41,355 nucleotides of DNA, from positions 1-41,355 of the forward strand of contig CAZKIP010000011.1 in assembly GCA_964552945.1 (NCBI GenBank), written 5' to 3'. Of the stretch, positions 1 to 7,582 are shown in pieces. Numbering within the stretch: the stretch's first letter is position 1; every line of letters starts with the position of its first letter. This DNA comes from CAZEAB01 sp964552945. GTDB taxonomy: Archaea; Nanobdellota; Nanobdellia; Woesearchaeales; GW2011-AR9. The notes under the pieces are model-generated. The model had not been told where the DNA came from. It ran no database searches and was given only the letters and a program-made list of their open reading frames with translations. The position numbers and the translations under genes are program-made.

Positions 1-135
1 ATATCCTTCGGTAACATGCTGTAGAGTTGACTCAGTACAGGGAAAATAAACCTCCCTTTTTCCTTAAATAAACAGAACACCCTTAAAGTAAACAATTCTC
101 CCCACCAAAAACCATAAGGTCATTTATTCACAACC
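1..135. other. Left-edge region without a supported gene
   Basis: No convincing gene is visible. On the minus strand an ATG at 17-15, with a TATA-like stretch centred near 47 about 30 nt upstream, could begin a leaderless gene that leaves the window after five codons; too little is visible to call it. Confidence 0.3.
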
Positions 136-144
136 CTTATAAAT
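136..144 (+). promoter_or_regulatory. TATA box of the GDP-mannose fusion gene
   Basis: CTTATAAAT lies about 30 nt upstream of the ATG at 172, the usual archaeal spacing for a leaderless or short-leader transcript. There is no Shine-Dalgarno sequence before the ATG, which agrees with leaderless initiation. Confidence 0.55.
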
Positions 145-171
145 CATAATTAAAGAATTCTAAAAAAGAGA

Positions 172-1608
172 ATGGTCGACACAGCAATTATATTGGCAGG
201 TGGATTAGGTACGAGACTTAAACCTTTAACTGACACAACACCAAAACCACTTCTTCCTATGAAAGGGAAACCAATCCTACAACATATAATTGAAAATCTA
301 AAAAAACATAACGTAAAAAATATCATTATCTCACTTGGATATAAGGCAGAAAAAGTACAAATCTTTTTCGGAGATGGTTCACATCTCGGTGTAAATATAT
401 CTTACTCAATTGAATCAGAACCTCTCGGTACAGGAGGAGCAATCAAAGAAGCAAGTAAAAATCTTAACAAACCGTTCATTGCTTTAAACGGAGATAACCT
501 TGCTGATTTCAATTACACTGAACTTATACAACAACACCAAGAAAACCAAACGCCAATTACCCTTACTTTATACCCGGTAGAAGATGTTACTCAATATGGT
601 ATTGCTGAATTAAACAATAATATTATCCAAAAATTCATAGAAAAACCTTCTAAAGAAGAAGCACCTTCCAATTTAAACAATGCAGGAGCTTACCTAATTA
701 ATCCAGAAGCGTTGAATATTCTGCCATATGGAAAATCTTCTATTGAAAAAGATTGTTTTGAAAAACTTGCTCCTCTAGGTAGGTTAGGTTCCTACAAACA
801 TCAAGGGCAATGGTTTCCTACAGATACTTTAGAAAAATATAAAGTGGCCTGTGCAAAATTCCTCAATCAGATTGATTTCTCAGAAAAAAAATATATCATA
901 GCTGATGTAGATGAAACCATTTGTGAATCCTGTCAAGAAATTTCTCCAGAGATGGCGAGACAAATCAATCAACTAATTCAAAAAGGTTTCCAATTTGCTT
1001 TCATCAGTGGAACACCGGTTAATGAATTGCAAAGAATGATTTCTACTAAACTCACTGAAGAACATCATCATCTTGGAACGACTGGAACTAACTACACGTA
1101 CATCAAAGAAACTGCGAAAACGATTTATGACCTTTCTTTGAATGAAGAAGAAAAAATAGAAATTATGGAAGCTTTTGAAAAATTAATTACTCACTTCAAG
1201 ATCCAATCTTTAACAACAAAAGAAGATCAATTGCAAGATAGAAATTCTCAAATAACTTTATCCGCTATTGGAAGAAAAGCCTCTTCTGAACTAAAAGCAG
1301 CATATGACCCAGATGGAAACAAAAGACAAATATGGAGAGAGTTTCTTTGGCAGCATATAGATAAAGAAAAATATGATATTAAAATTGGAGGAACAACTTC
1401 TCTAGATGTAACCAAAAAAGGATTAGATAAAGAATGGGGCATCAAAAAATTCGCTGAACACCATAACATTCCTTTAAATCGAATATTGTTCTTTGGAGAT
1501 AAAATTTACCCTGGAGGAAATGACTTTCCTGCTTCAAGAATAGTGGATTGTATTTCTGTTAAATCTCCTCTAGATACTTTAAATATGCTTAAAAAAATTA
1601 ACCCCTAG
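172..1608 (+). CDS. Bifunctional mannose-1-phosphate guanylyltransferase / HAD-type phosphomannomutase
   Basis: Two enzymes are fused in 478 residues. Residues 1-235 are a sugar nucleotidyltransferase: the nucleotide-binding LAGGLGTRLKPLT motif is at 8-20, KPLLP follows, and the likely metal aspartates are D108 (NGDN) and D218. Residues 240-478 are a HAD phosphatase-fold domain of the eukaryotic PMM1/PMM2 type: the nucleophile motif DVDET is at 245-249, SGTP follows, there is an IGG...D substrate segment, and the diagnostic FFGDK..PGGND motif lies at 440-451, as in PMM2. The pair would turn mannose-6-phosphate into mannose-1-phosphate and then GDP-mannose (or another NDP-hexose), feeding glycan or glycolipid synthesis. 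The nucleotide and sugar specificity of the first domain cannot be read from sequence. The domain calls are firm; the pathway is inferred. Confidence 0.85.
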   Translation: MVDTAIILAGGLGTRLKPLTDTTPKPLLPMKGKPILQHIIENLKKHNVKNIIISLGYKAEKVQIFFGDGSHLGVNISYSIESEPLGTGGAIKEASKNLNKPFIALNGDNLADFNYTELIQQHQENQTPITLTLYPVEDVTQYGIAELNNNIIQKFIEKPSKEEAPSNLNNAGAYLINPEALNILPYGKSSIEKDCFEKLAPLGRLGSYKHQGQWFPTDTLEKYKVACAKFLNQIDFSEKKYIIADVDETICESCQEISPEMARQINQLIQKGFQFAFISGTPVNELQRMISTKLTEEHHHLGTTGTNYTYIKETAKTIYDLSLNEEEKIEIMEAFEKLITHFKIQSLTTKEDQLQDRNSQITLSAIGRKASSELKAAYDPDGNKRQIWREFLWQHIDKEKYDIKIGGTTSLDVTKKGLDKEWGIKKFAEHHNIPLNRILFFGDKIYPGGNDFPASRIVDCISVKSPLDTLNMLKKINP

Positions 1609-1647
1609 TTACAAAGTTTTTTATATCCCCTTTTAATAACCTAAAGA

Positions 1648-2556
1648 ATGGACCCAGAAATACTCAATAAAATTATCAAAGCTGGAAAAGTTGCTGCTCA
1701 AGTTAAAAGAGAGGGTGCAGCTAAATTTGTTCCCGGAGCTTCCTGTTTGGAAGTAATGGATTTCTGTGAAAAAAGAATTTTAGATTTAGGAGGACAAATT
1801 GCCTGGGCACAAATGGCCATAAATGACGTAGCAGCCCACTATTGCCCAACCGAAGAAGATCAAACAACTCTAAATGAAGGAGATTTGGTAAAAATTGATA
1901 TCGGTGTCCATCAAGATGGTTACATCGCAGATAATGCCATGACCGTTGAAGTAGGCTCTTCCTCAGATTATAAAGACTTCATTAAAGCTTCTCAAAATGC
2001 GTTAAAATCAACAATCAAACTGGTTCGACCAGGAGTTCAATTATGGGAATTGGGAGAAGCACAAATGAGTGAAGCAGAGGCTCTTGGACTAACAACAATA
2101 ACAAACCTTTCCGGACACACTCTTGAAAGATATAAAGTCCACGGAGGAATTTCCATACCTACTTTTAATAGTAAAAATAAAACTGAACTTAAAGAAGGCA
2201 TGCAAATTGCAATTGAACCATTTATTACAGATGGTAGAGGAATTGTAAAGTCAAAAGGTCCTGCAACTGTCTGGATGGTTAACAAAGAAAAGGGTGTAAG
2301 AAGTCCTCAAGCTAAAAAAGTTCTTGATGAAGTAAGGTCTCAAAATGGGCTTCCTTTCACAAATAGATGGTTAACTAGAAAGTTTGGTAGAGGAAACACT
2401 TTGCTTGGTTTAAGGGAATTACAAAGAAGTAATATTGTTACCGGTTACCCTCCTTTAGTAGAAGCCACGGGAAAAATGGTTGCTCAATTTGAACACTCTA
2501 TGATTGTCCAAGACAAACCACTTATTTATACAAAACATGAAGATGATGAGTGGTAA
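1648..2556 (+). CDS. map: Methionine aminopeptidase, type 2
   Basis: Removes the initiator Met from nascent proteins. The pita-bread metallopeptidase ligands are all visible at family spacing: D84 (KIDIG), D95 (IADN), H157 (SGHTLERY), E190 (IEPF) and E282 (QFEHS). The helical insertion typical of type 2 (archaeal/eukaryotic) enzymes lies at about residues 212-265, between the E190 and E282 segments. The length of 302 aa fits archaeal enzymes, which lack an N-terminal extension. It begins 39 nt after the preceding gene with its own T-rich/TATA-like spacer (TTTTAATAA near 1633), so it may have a separate promoter. Confidence 0.95.
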   Translation: MDPEILNKIIKAGKVAAQVKREGAAKFVPGASCLEVMDFCEKRILDLGGQIAWAQMAINDVAAHYCPTEEDQTTLNEGDLVKIDIGVHQDGYIADNAMTVEVGSSSDYKDFIKASQNALKSTIKLVRPGVQLWELGEAQMSEAEALGLTTITNLSGHTLERYKVHGGISIPTFNSKNKTELKEGMQIAIEPFITDGRGIVKSKGPATVWMVNKEKGVRSPQAKKVLDEVRSQNGLPFTNRWLTRKFGRGNTLLGLRELQRSNIVTGYPPLVEATGKMVAQFEHSMIVQDKPLIYTKHEDDEW

Positions 2557-2595
2557 TACTTAAAACTTAAATACTCCTTTTTTATGTAATTAAAA

Positions 2596-3303
2596 ATGAT
2601 TCTAAGAAAAACTCTAGCTTCTTTACTAGTCACACTTTCTGCTGCTACAGCAGGAGCAAACACATTAGAAACAAAACTTCCACCTCCTACAGAGATACAA
2701 TGTTTTGAGCTTGATGAAAAAAATAAACCAGTTTGTCCTGCAGCTAAAAAAGACGATTTGCAACTAAGAATTGAACAAGGAATCTCTTATTCCGATAATA
2801 ATAGTTACTCTGGTTTTGCCACAGGATTTACCAATAAAAATATGACCATTAAATTAGGTTTTGACGAAGAAAGAATAAAAGAAAGAACTGATGAAGAATT
2901 AGAAATTGTAGGACTAAGAATCGAAGGAAGAGAAACCCTACACAGATACAAATTCTGGTTTGGAGTTGCTGGAAACTGGTGGAACTTTCAAAGAAATTAT
3001 GTTGACTTACAAACCACACTTCAAGTAACTGGGGGCATGCATTTTGAATTTAGAACATTAAATCCTGATGAAAGTCCAGATAATTTACCTACAGAAGTTA
3101 AAATAAAACCCTTTTTTAGAGTTGGTGGAGAATTTTCAGCAATCTATCCTTTATCCCATTTCACAAATTTCCCCGTAATAAAAAATCTTGGAGCAGGAGT
3201 AAACTTTGCTGCTGGATTTCAAAATATAGATTTAATTGGGGCAACAGAAAGTAGATATGGCCTATATTTTGGAGCCAATTTATTAGCAACTTATTCACTT
3301 TAA
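2596..3303 (+). CDS. Secreted beta-strand-rich protein, possible beta-barrel
   Basis: I do not recognise a family. Residues 1-21 form a good signal peptide (RK, then a hydrophobic core, then AGA before N22). The mature part has no hydrophobic helix; instead it shows repeated alternating polar/nonpolar strands with many aromatics and glycines, for example KFWFGVAGNWWNF, LQVTGGMHFEF, KPFFRVGGEFSAIY and a final strand GLYFGANLLATYSL that ends exactly at the C-terminus. This pattern, about eight to ten strands, resembles small bacterial outer-membrane barrels, which is unexpected in an archaeon. A soluble secreted beta-sandwich is the alternative. It has its own TATA-like element (near 2565-2575) and a T-run that may end the upstream transcript. 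Confidence 0.55.
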   Translation: MILRKTLASLLVTLSAATAGANTLETKLPPPTEIQCFELDEKNKPVCPAAKKDDLQLRIEQGISYSDNNSYSGFATGFTNKNMTIKLGFDEERIKERTDEELEIVGLRIEGRETLHRYKFWFGVAGNWWNFQRNYVDLQTTLQVTGGMHFEFRTLNPDESPDNLPTEVKIKPFFRVGGEFSAIYPLSHFTNFPVIKNLGAGVNFAAGFQNIDLIGATESRYGLYFGANLLATYSL

Positions 3304-3462
3304 CTTTTTCTTTAAAATTGGCAATCCTTTATACACAAAAATAGCTCCTGCAATGATTATTCCCCAAAAAACAACTTGATTAATAACCCTAAATGCAAAC
3401 AATAAAAGATTGGCAATTAGAATTGCTAAAACTAACCATCCAACAAGTTTCAATTTATTCAT
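3295..3462 (-). CDS. Small two-helix membrane protein (55 aa) at the end of the hisS operon
   Basis: The ATG at 3462-3460 overlaps the hisS stop codon in an ATGA arrangement, which implies translational coupling. The 55-aa product begins MNKLKLVGWLVLAILIANLL and has two hydrophobic helices (about residues 6-24 and 28-44) followed by a lysine-rich end (KKKLK). The same ATGA junction links hisS to the gene before it. The gene overlaps the 3' end of the convergent secreted-protein gene by 9 nt. No function is known; the conserved-looking coupling and clear membrane topology argue that it is real. Confidence 0.6.
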   Translation of the reverse strand: MNKLKLVGWLVLAILIANLLLFAFRVINQVVFWGIIIAGAIFVYKGLPILKKKLK

Positions 3463-4724
3463 TTTAATTTCTTAATAACTCCTGAAAGACTCAATAAAGA
3501 CTCATCTCCCGATTCCATATTCCGCAATAAAACTTTTTTCTTTGATAACTCCTTTTCGCCAACGATAATAACGTAAGGAATCCCTAACGAAGAAGCATAT
3601 TGTAAATTCTTACTAACTCCTTTTTTCCCAAGAGAAAAATCTGAATTCACCCCACTCTTTCTCAACTCTTGAACAATTTGTAAAGATTCTTTATTTGTAT
3701 TAATGGGAATTACTAAAACTTTAGTTAGAGTTTTAGCATCTTCAGAACTCAAAGATTCAACTATAGGAACTAGACCAAAAGCTAAACCAACTGCTGGAAC
3801 AACTCTTCCTCCTCCCATAAAATTACCAATCATTTCATCATACCTTCCTCCCCCTGCTAAAGAAGAAGTGATTTTACCTTTCTTTAGAAAAACTTCAAAA
3901 ACAGTTCCCGTATAATATGCAAGACCTCTTGCCATGGAAACTTCAAACTTAGCAGTTTTGACACCCATCTGTTTTAGGTAAGTAAAAACTTCTTCCATTT
4001 CTTTTAAACCTTCAATTCCTTCTTCGGTTGTAATTTGTTTTTTTAAATCCTTCAAGGAAACTCCTTCAGAGATTATTGAAAAAACCTTTTTTACCTGTGC
4101 CTTAGTAAACTTTCTTTCCAAAAGTTCTTTCTCAACTCCACCTTTCCCTATCTTATTTAACTTATCGATGGAAATTATAGCTTCTTCCTTCTTCTTAATA
4201 CCTGCTTGTTCCAAAATCCCATTGAGAATTTTTCTATTGTTTATTTTTATAACAACTTTTAACCCAAGTTTATCAAAACAAGAATCTGTGATGGCAACAA
4301 TTTCTGCATCTGCCAACATCGAAGATGTCCCAACAGTATCAACATCCATTTGCCAGAACTCTCTAGTCCTTCCTAGTTTGATAGGGCCATCTCTGAAAAC
4401 TCTTCCCACTTGATATCTTTTGAAAGGTAATTTGAGGGTAGGATTAGATGAAACATACCTTGCTAAAGGAACCGTTAAATCAAACCTTAATGCTAGCTTC
4501 CGTTTACCTTGATCTGTAAGTTGAAAAGTTTCCTTGAGAGCATCGCTTTCTTCTCCTGCTCCTCCTTTTGCTGCCAAGGTTTCAAATCTTTCAATGATTG
4601 GCGTTTCTAAAGGCATGAATCCGTACAATTCAAAAACCTCTCTTAGTGTATTAACTACTTGATTCTTCAATATTTTCTCATCTGGGGATATATCTCTAAC
4701 TCCCTTTGCTGTTTGTAATTTCAT
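3459..4724 (-). CDS. hisS: Histidyl-tRNA synthetase
   Basis: Class II aminoacyl-tRNA synthetase that charges tRNA-His. Visible landmarks: the N-terminal KGVRDISPDE segment, motif 2 around FRDGPIKLGRTREFWQMDVD, the histidine-specific RGLAYYTGTVFEVF block (usually RGLDYYTG), GGGRYDEM, motif 3 with AVGLAFGL, and a C-terminal anticodon-binding alpha/beta domain (about residues 330-421). The length of 421 aa is normal. The start ATG overlaps the stop of the upstream HAD::LOG-like gene (ATGA) and the stop overlaps the next small membrane gene the same way. A tRNA-His gene lies upstream on the same strand at 6652-6723, with no terminator-like poly-T between. Confidence 0.95.
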   Translation of the reverse strand: MKLQTAKGVRDISPDEKILKNQVVNTLREVFELYGFMPLETPIIERFETLAAKGGAGEESDALKETFQLTDQGKRKLALRFDLTVPLARYVSSNPTLKLPFKRYQVGRVFRDGPIKLGRTREFWQMDVDTVGTSSMLADAEIVAITDSCFDKLGLKVVIKINNRKILNGILEQAGIKKKEEAIISIDKLNKIGKGGVEKELLERKFTKAQVKKVFSIISEGVSLKDLKKQITTEEGIEGLKEMEEVFTYLKQMGVKTAKFEVSMARGLAYYTGTVFEVFLKKGKITSSLAGGGRYDEMIGNFMGGGRVVPAVGLAFGLVPIVESLSSEDAKTLTKVLVIPINTNKESLQIVQELRKSGVNSDFSLGKKGVSKNLQYASSLGIPYVIIVGEKELSKKKVLLRNMESGDESLLSLSGVIKKLK

Positions 4725-5908
4725 TTTGTATCCTCTGTATATTTTTTTTGTTTATTAACCTTACTAACTTCTAATGCCATTTTGACTGCTTCTTTAGGTG
4801 TTGCAACTCCAATAACCTTGAGTCTTTTTCTTTCATCCATAAAAGAATCTGCCAATTTATCAGACCATCCACCTGTACCATTAATAACAACCATGGGTAT
4901 ATTTGATTGGTAAGAGATTCCTAATTCTGTTAAAGTTCCTGAACCCCCTCCAATACAAATTATTACATCACAACTATTTACCAAAATGAACTCTCTCCCA
5001 CCACCTCGATCCATTCCTGTCTTAATAAGATAATCAGGTTGCCAAAAAACATCGTCTGATTTTCCATAAGTTACTCCTAAAGTTTTTCCACCATAGAAAC
5101 ATGCATTTCTAGCTGCAATCGTACTTAAAGAATCTCCATCTTTTTCGGCACCAAAAACTAGCGTACAATTATTTACAGCTATTTCCTTTCCCAATTCTTG
5201 AGCAATTGTTTGTACTTTTTTTGAATATCCAAGATCAAAGGCAGAACCCATAACTCCAATTTGAACCTTTCTAAACTTATTTTCTAAACTTTGCAGAGCA
5301 ATGGGCAAATTGTAAATAGTTTTTATAGAAAAATCGGCTTTTTCAGATTTTTTCCCAATTTTAATGGATTTAATTCCATAACTTTTTGGTTTATTTACGT
5401 CTGAAGATTCTTTATCACCAACGCAGATAACATCAGACACATTTTTTGATTTAAGTATTTCTTCAAAAATTTTCCCATTATTCTTTCTAAGATCACTTTC
5501 TCCTGTATAGATAGAATCAAAACAATCTTTAACATCAAGTTTTTTAAGTACATTATTTACCCAAATAAAAGGAGCATCTGATACAATATAAAGAAAATAC
5601 TTGTTCTTTAATGCAAGCAATATTTCTCTCAAAATTGGATCTTTATTTAATGCAACATTTAAATTCCACGTAGAATTAAAATACTCTTCTCTAGAGATCC
5701 CTAATTTCTCAAAAGCAAGACTATAATCTTCACCACATTCTTTTTCAATTTCAATAATCTTGTCTTTTGCTTGTTCTAAAGTTAAATCTAATTTATTATT
5801 TAACAACCTAACTGCATTTTTTTTCACTTTCTTCTTAAGAGATGATTTATTGAAATCTTGACCAAAATTGTATAATGTTCCATCTACATCAAATAATATA
5901 GTTTTCAT
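4721..5908 (-). CDS. HAD-family phosphatase fused to a LOG-like (TIGR00725-type) domain
   Basis: The start chosen is the ATG at 5908, preceded by a strong GGAGGT site 8 nt upstream; the frame is open 13 codons further, but that start lies inside the racemase gene. Residues 1-210 are a HAD hydrolase: FDVDGTLY gives nucleophile D7 and D9, VSD is motif II, and GDKESSD is motif IV. Residues 215-380 match the Rossmann-like SLOG/LOG-related family once called lysine decarboxylase-like: IGVMGS, GGGREF and GGGSGTLTE at 320-328. LOG proteins release cytokinin-like bases from nucleoside monophosphates, so a phosphatase joined to a nucleotide phosphoribohydrolase-like domain suggests nucleotide salvage or house-cleaning; this is inference. 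It overlaps its neighbours on both sides (20 and 4 nt). Confidence 0.75.
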   Translation of the reverse strand: MKTILFDVDGTLYNFGQDFNKSSLKKKVKKNAVRLLNNKLDLTLEQAKDKIIEIEKECGEDYSLAFEKLGISREEYFNSTWNLNVALNKDPILREILLALKNKYFLYIVSDAPFIWVNNVLKKLDVKDCFDSIYTGESDLRKNNGKIFEEILKSKNVSDVICVGDKESSDVNKPKSYGIKSIKIGKKSEKADFSIKTIYNLPIALQSLENKFRKVQIGVMGSAFDLGYSKKVQTIAQELGKEIAVNNCTLVFGAEKDGDSLSTIAARNACFYGGKTLGVTYGKSDDVFWQPDYLIKTGMDRGGGREFILVNSCDVIICIGGGSGTLTELGISYQSNIPMVVINGTGGWSDKLADSFMDERKRLKVIGVATPKEAVKMALEVSKVNKQKKYTEDTK

Positions 5909-6533
5909 TTTTTTTACCTCCAGAATATTCAAACACAGACTTCGCAAGAACTCCTATAGTATCAACAATATCCTTTGAATCTTTAATTAACAAAGGTAAT
6001 TCGGTGCAACCTAAAATTACTTTTTCGGCACCATTACTCTTCATTTCAAGAATTATTTCATTCAAAATTTCTTTATCTAAATCATTTTTATCTCCAGAAA
6101 GAATGTTTAAAATAATCCCTGTAATCAGAACCCCCTGTTCTTCCGTAGGATAAATAATTTCTTCAAAAAATGGTTTAAACAAACCATTATCAATAGTAAA
6201 TTTTGTTCCCAATACACCTATTTTTTTAGAAGATATTTGCTTTGATACCTCCTCAGGAAGATTAATTATTGGTACGTTGCATTTTATTTCATCTATAAAA
6301 TAATTTGCAGTATTACAAGGAATAGCTATGAAATCTACTTCCGCTTTTTCAAGTTTCTCCACCCCATAACTTAAAGCCTTTATTGCATCCTTAGAATTTA
6401 TTTCCTTTACAACATCTGGCAGAGGTAAATTTAAAATTACCATTTCAGGAAAATCTTCATCATTTACTGCTCCCTGAGATTGAAAAAGACTAATTACTCT
6501 AAGATACAATTCTGCTGTTGCCTCTGGTCCCAT
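5889..6533 (-). CDS. Aspartate/glutamate racemase-family protein, N-terminus unclear
   Basis: Asp/Glu/hydantoin racemase fold: MGPEAT at the start, the first catalytic cysteine in IPCNTAN, and the second in GCTELPLL near the C-terminus, so both proton-transfer cysteines are present. The family normally begins with KRIGILGGMGPEAT, and those residues are encoded in frame upstream (to about 6557) although no ATG precedes them; the nearest well-placed ATG (6615, with AAGGAGAT 6 nt before it) is in another frame and stops at 6556. Either the true start is a non-ATG codon, or one base separates the ribosome-binding site from the body of the gene (a mutation or sequence error). Likely role: D-Asp or D-Glu formation. 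It is co-directional with the HAD::LOG-like gene, which it overlaps by 20 nt. Confidence 0.7.
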   Translation of the reverse strand: MGPEATAELYLRVISLFQSQGAVNDEDFPEMVILNLPLPDVVKEINSKDAIKALSYGVEKLEKAEVDFIAIPCNTANYFIDEIKCNVPIINLPEEVSKQISSKKIGVLGTKFTIDNGLFKPFFEEIIYPTEEQGVLITGIILNILSGDKNDLDKEILNEIILEMKSNGAEKVILGCTELPLLIKDSKDIVDTIGVLAKSVFEYSGGKKNENYII

Positions 6534-6651
6534 CCCTCCAAGTATCCCAATTCTCTTAAATCCTCTTCCAGTGAATACAACCAGCTTTCGCCTTAGCCTC
6601 GATTTCTTGTTTCATTTTATTTATCTCCTTGTTTTAAGTCCAAATGACTAG

Positions 6652-6723
6652 GCCTGCCGGCGGGACTCGAACCCGCAACGAAGGTTCCACAGACCTTCAT
6701 GTTACCTTTACACTACGGCAAGC
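6652..6723 (-). tRNA. tRNA-His (GTG), no intron
   Basis: Full cloverleaf on the minus strand. The acceptor stem CTTGCCG pairs with CGGCAGG, with an encoded extra G(-1) facing C73, the histidine identity pair. D stem GTGT/ACAT, anticodon arm AAGGT-CTGTGGA-ACCTT with anticodon GTG, and T arm GCGGG-TTCGAGT-CCCGC complete it. CCA is not encoded. There are only 36 nt, with no poly-T, between its 3' end and the ATG at 6615, so it may be co-transcribed with the racemase-HAD-hisS operon. Confidence 0.93.
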
Positions 6724-6989
6724 ATTATAGAAAATGATGAATGGGCTTACGCCTAAAGATGATGTAGAATACTAACTATATTTTTTTTAAATGACAGAAG
6801 ATACTTACGACTAACAAAACTACCGACAATGAATACAATCACTTTCCGTAGGAAAGTCACGAGCTTTAGCGACTCGAACTCTAGTTTTAGTTGTCATAAC
6901 TTATTGAAAATATAGCAAGTATATAAACTTTTCTAATGTTACTACTGGAGAACTATAAAATTTATAACTCCCCTCCTATATTAACATAT
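6724..6989. promoter_or_regulatory. Intergenic region with divergent TATA boxes
   Basis: Between the first tRNA-His and the nuclease gene. TATA-like elements are visible at 6918-6929 (suited to a minus-strand start at 6897) and at 6953-6966 (suited to the plus-strand ATG at 6990). A T/A-rich block at 6780-6792 may serve as the minus-strand promoter for the tRNA. No complete gene is seen other than the mini-ORF listed separately. Confidence 0.45.
6820..6897 (-). other. Possible leaderless 25-codon mini-ORF or gene remnant
   Basis: An ATG at 6897 sits about 25 nt downstream of a good TATA box (6918-6929), as a leaderless gene would, but the frame stops after 25 codons (ends with DCIHCR). A second mini-ORF at 6615-6556, ahead of the racemase, ends in a similar stretch (GCIHW), and the two share the bases TTGTATTCA and, further up, TCGAG..GCTAA. 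It could be a leader peptide, a structured RNA, or the remains of a broken gene. Confidence 0.25.
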
Positions 6990-7577
6990 ATGCCAGATAT
7001 TTCCAAGTGCTTTGAGAGAGGAAAAGAAGGAGAATTTCTTTTTGCTCGTTACCTTGCTGCAAGACATGATGCAATGAAAATTTGTGATGTTTCTAAAGAT
7101 AGAGGATATCAAGATCAAGGAATAGATTTCATATTTTATCGAAGAGAAGAGAAAGACTCCAGATTAATCACCACTGAGAACTCTGAATTAGAAAAACTTG
7201 TTCAAGATAGAGTTGTAACTCATGATGCAACTTTAAATCTACCTCGAACAACTTTTGAAATAAAAACTTGTTCACGAATTCACCAAACGGGCAATTTTTT
7301 TCTTGAAACTGCCAGTAATTTTGAACGTGACACTCCTGGCTCTTTCATGTTTTCAAATGCAGATTTTTTCATTTATTATTCCACAGGAGAAGAAGTGTTC
7401 TACATTCTCCCTCTTGAGAGGACAAGGAAATGGGTTATTCAAAATAATTTTAGAACAAGAAGAACCGGGACCACGAGACATGGAATTAGGGTTTACACAA
7501 GTGCTGGGTATGTTGTTCCAGGAAGAGAACTTCTAAATGCAGGTTTGGGAACTTACGTTCTTCCAAACCCATTTTAA
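6990..7577 (+). CDS. PD-(D/E)XK nuclease-like protein
   Basis: A 195-aa protein whose first half fits the restriction-endonuclease fold: a basic helix with GKEGEF (possible E), then QGIDFIFYR with the metal-binding Asp, then TFEIKTC giving the E-x-K pair, followed by the strand NFFLETAS and DFFIYYSTGEEVFYILPL, a layout seen in Hjc-like and phage-type resolvases and nucleases. No phage or restriction partner is adjacent. The ATG at 6990 is preferred over one at 6936 because the TATA boxes (6920-6928 and 6953-6966) would place transcription start after 6936. It sits between two tRNA-His genes, which makes an acquired origin possible. The exact family is not recognised. Confidence 0.6.
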   Translation: MPDISKCFERGKEGEFLFARYLAARHDAMKICDVSKDRGYQDQGIDFIFYRREEKDSRLITTENSELEKLVQDRVVTHDATLNLPRTTFEIKTCSRIHQTGNFFLETASNFERDTPGSFMFSNADFFIYYSTGEEVFYILPLERTRKWVIQNNFRTRRTGTTRHGIRVYTSAGYVVPGRELLNAGLGTYVLPNPF

Positions 7578-7581
7578 AAAA
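7576..7581 (-). terminator. Oligo-T terminator of the second tRNA-His
   Basis: Six consecutive T on the minus strand begin two bases after C73 of the tRNA, typical of archaeal poly-U termination. They overlap the stop codon of the convergent nuclease gene. Confidence 0.5.
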
Positions 7582-7582
7582 G

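Noticed and set aside
6734..6775. Possible C/D-box sRNA (ATGATGA ... GATGATG)
   Set aside because: The C-like boxes are there, but the D and D' positions read CTAA rather than CTGA, and the second guide space would be about 6 nt, too short.
6869..6883. T-arm-like GAGTTCGAGTC on the minus strand (possible tRNA fragment)
   Set aside because: Only one arm is suggested and the stem has a mismatch; no acceptor, D or anticodon arm is seen nearby. Likely chance.
6936..6989. Upstream ATG (6936) of the nuclease gene
   Set aside because: It would lie before or at the transcription start set by the TATA elements; ATG 6990 fits better.
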